Of a stretch of 8,307 nucleotides of DNA, positions 7,938 through 8,307 are shown in pieces. The translations under genes were made by a program, and so were the position numbers. How positions within the stretch are numbered: the first letter of the stretch is position 1; each line of letters starts with the position of its first letter. Below the pieces are notes generated by a model, which worked only from the letters and a program-made list of their open reading frames with translations, was not told the origin of the DNA and did no database searches. Source of the DNA: Candidatus Planktophila limnetica (lineage in GTDB: Bacteria; Actinomycetota; Actinomycetes; Nanopelagicales; Nanopelagicaceae); contig JAPOHK010000033.1 in the NCBI GenBank assembly GCA_029979485.1, positions 1-8,307 of the forward strand, read 5' to 3'.

Positions 7938-8013
7938 TGGTCGGGGCGGGGAGATTCGAACTCCCGATCTCCTGCTCCCAAAGCAGGCGCGCTAGCCACT
8001 ACGCTACGCCCCG
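7938..8013 (-). tRNA. tRNA-Pro (anticodon UGG), CCA encoded
   Basis: The minus strand folds as a standard cloverleaf. The acceptor CGGGGCG pairs with CGCCCCG, followed by discriminator A and an encoded CCA. The D stem is GCGT/GCGC with one wobble pair, the anticodon stem CCTGC/GCAGG, the loop TTTGGGA with TGG at positions 34-36, and the T arm GGGAG-TTCGAAT-CTCCC. Length is 73 nt plus CCA. A run of six T follows two bases after CCA and may aid termination or processing. tig begins 44 bases downstream on the same strand, so some co-transcription is possible. Confidence 0.97.
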
Positions 8014-8027
8014 AGGCGCAAGTGGTG

Positions 8028-8056
8028 AGTCTAGACGAGATTTTCACCCTCGCTAA
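8028..8056 (-). promoter_or_regulatory. Candidate sigma-70 promoter of tRNA-Pro
   Basis: On the minus strand TTAGCG (8051-8056) and TAGACT (8028-8033) are separated by 17 bases, with the -10 element 14 bases before the mature tRNA 5' end. Spacing and position are right, while the hexamers are only moderate matches. Confidence 0.4.
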
Positions 8057-8140
8057 CCGAGGCGATAGCGTTAGCCCCGATTCGGTAACCGTACTGCGGC
8101 AGAGGTAACCTAAGCCCAGCACAAAAACTGCATCAAACAT

Positions 8141-8214
8141 GCGGGTGTAGCTCAATGGTAGAGCCCCAGCCTTCCAAGCTGGCCATGCCGGTTCGATCCC
8201 GGTCACCCGCTCCA
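8141..8214 (+). tRNA. tRNA-Gly (anticodon UCC), CCA encoded
   Basis: The plus strand folds as a cloverleaf. The acceptor GCGGGTG pairs with CACCCGC, with discriminator T and an encoded CCA. The D stem is GCTC/GAGC, the anticodon stem CCAGC/GCTGG, the loop CTTCCAA with TCC at 34-36, and the T arm GCCGG-TTCGATC-CCGGT. Length is 71 nt plus CCA. It reads GGA and GGG codons. The anticodon is the normal UCC and not a UCA suppressor form, so this gene does not explain the TGA in valS. Confidence 0.97.
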
Positions 8215-8222
8215 AAGTTTTA

Positions 8223-8307
8223 TTACGAAATAGAACCAACTTCAGTTAACCAAGCTGTTCCAGTAAAACTGATTGGATCATTTAAGGATCTTCCAGTGAC
8301 ATCAAGA
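8223..8307 (-). CDS. Possible 3' end of an unidentified gene, cut by window edge
   Basis: The minus strand has an open frame from the window edge to a TAA at 8223-8225, giving 28 codons ending in WLTEVGSIS. The peptide is Thr/Ser/Gly-rich and beta-like, with no recognisable motif. The stop lies 8 bases from the end of the oppositely oriented tRNA-Gly, a plausible convergent layout. A plus-strand frame through the same bases is also open but has no start codon or ribosome binding site. I cannot name the protein, and the piece is too short to be sure it is coding. Confidence 0.3.
   Translation of the reverse strand, partial: LDVTGRSLNDPISFTGTAWLTEVGSIS

Noticed and set aside
7928..8239. A 103-codon minus-strand frame containing VTGIEPAWPAWKAGALPLSYTR and EFESPRPDH.
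   Set aside because: This is the familiar false translation of tRNA genes. It runs through tRNA-Gly in antisense and through tRNA-Pro.
1..8307. CRISPR arrays, insertion sequences, phage genes or toxin-antitoxin pairs.
   Set aside because: No regularly spaced repeats, transposase motifs, terminal repeats or short paired accessory genes are visible; the window is almost filled by conserved housekeeping genes.

Overview
The window reads as a housekeeping segment of an actinobacterial chromosome. The gene order tig - clpP1 - clpP2 - clpX - valS - folC, the paired ClpP paralogues and two ClgR-like operator motifs all fit Actinobacteria. Base composition is AT-rich for that phylum (mid-40s % GC by eye), intergenic gaps are short, and every visible stop codon of an intact gene is TAA. 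This suggests a small-genome aquatic actinobacterium, for example the freshwater acI/Nanopelagicales group. That placement is inference and rests on no database comparison.

Layout, left to right. A 3'-truncated folC occupies 1-1188. An almost complete valS lies at 1192-3780 and is interrupted by one in-frame TGA at 2515-2517. These are followed by clpX (3796-5091), clpP2 (5225-5848), clpP1 (5848-6483) and tig (6604-7893), then tRNA-Pro(UGG) (7938-8013). All of these are on the minus strand, so transcription runs from right to left. On the plus strand, tRNA-Gly(UCC) (8141-8214) diverges from tRNA-Pro across a 127-base spacer. The last ~90 bases may hold the 3' end of an unidentified minus-strand gene. 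The real intergenic regions are 5092-5224, 6484-6603, 7894-7937 and 8014-8140.

The genes form a protein quality-control block. Trigger factor meets nascent chains at the ribosome. ClpX unfolds substrates and feeds them to the ClpP1P2 peptidase. ValRS and the two tRNAs serve translation, and FolC supplies folylpolyglutamates for one-carbon metabolism. clpP1 and clpP2 overlap by one base. clpX, valS and folC follow with gaps of 17 bases or less, and valS and folC lack clear Shine-Dalgarno sequences, which suggests translational coupling. A ClgR-like box lies exactly 100 bases upstream of the clpP1 start, and a more degenerate copy lies exactly 100 bases upstream of the clpX start.

No new multi-gene system is visible. 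The observation most worth checking is the lone TGA in valS: it falls where ValRS proteins carry glycine, in an essential and otherwise intact gene. Sequencing error or a nonsense mutation is the simplest explanation; readthrough or recoding is possible but unsupported.
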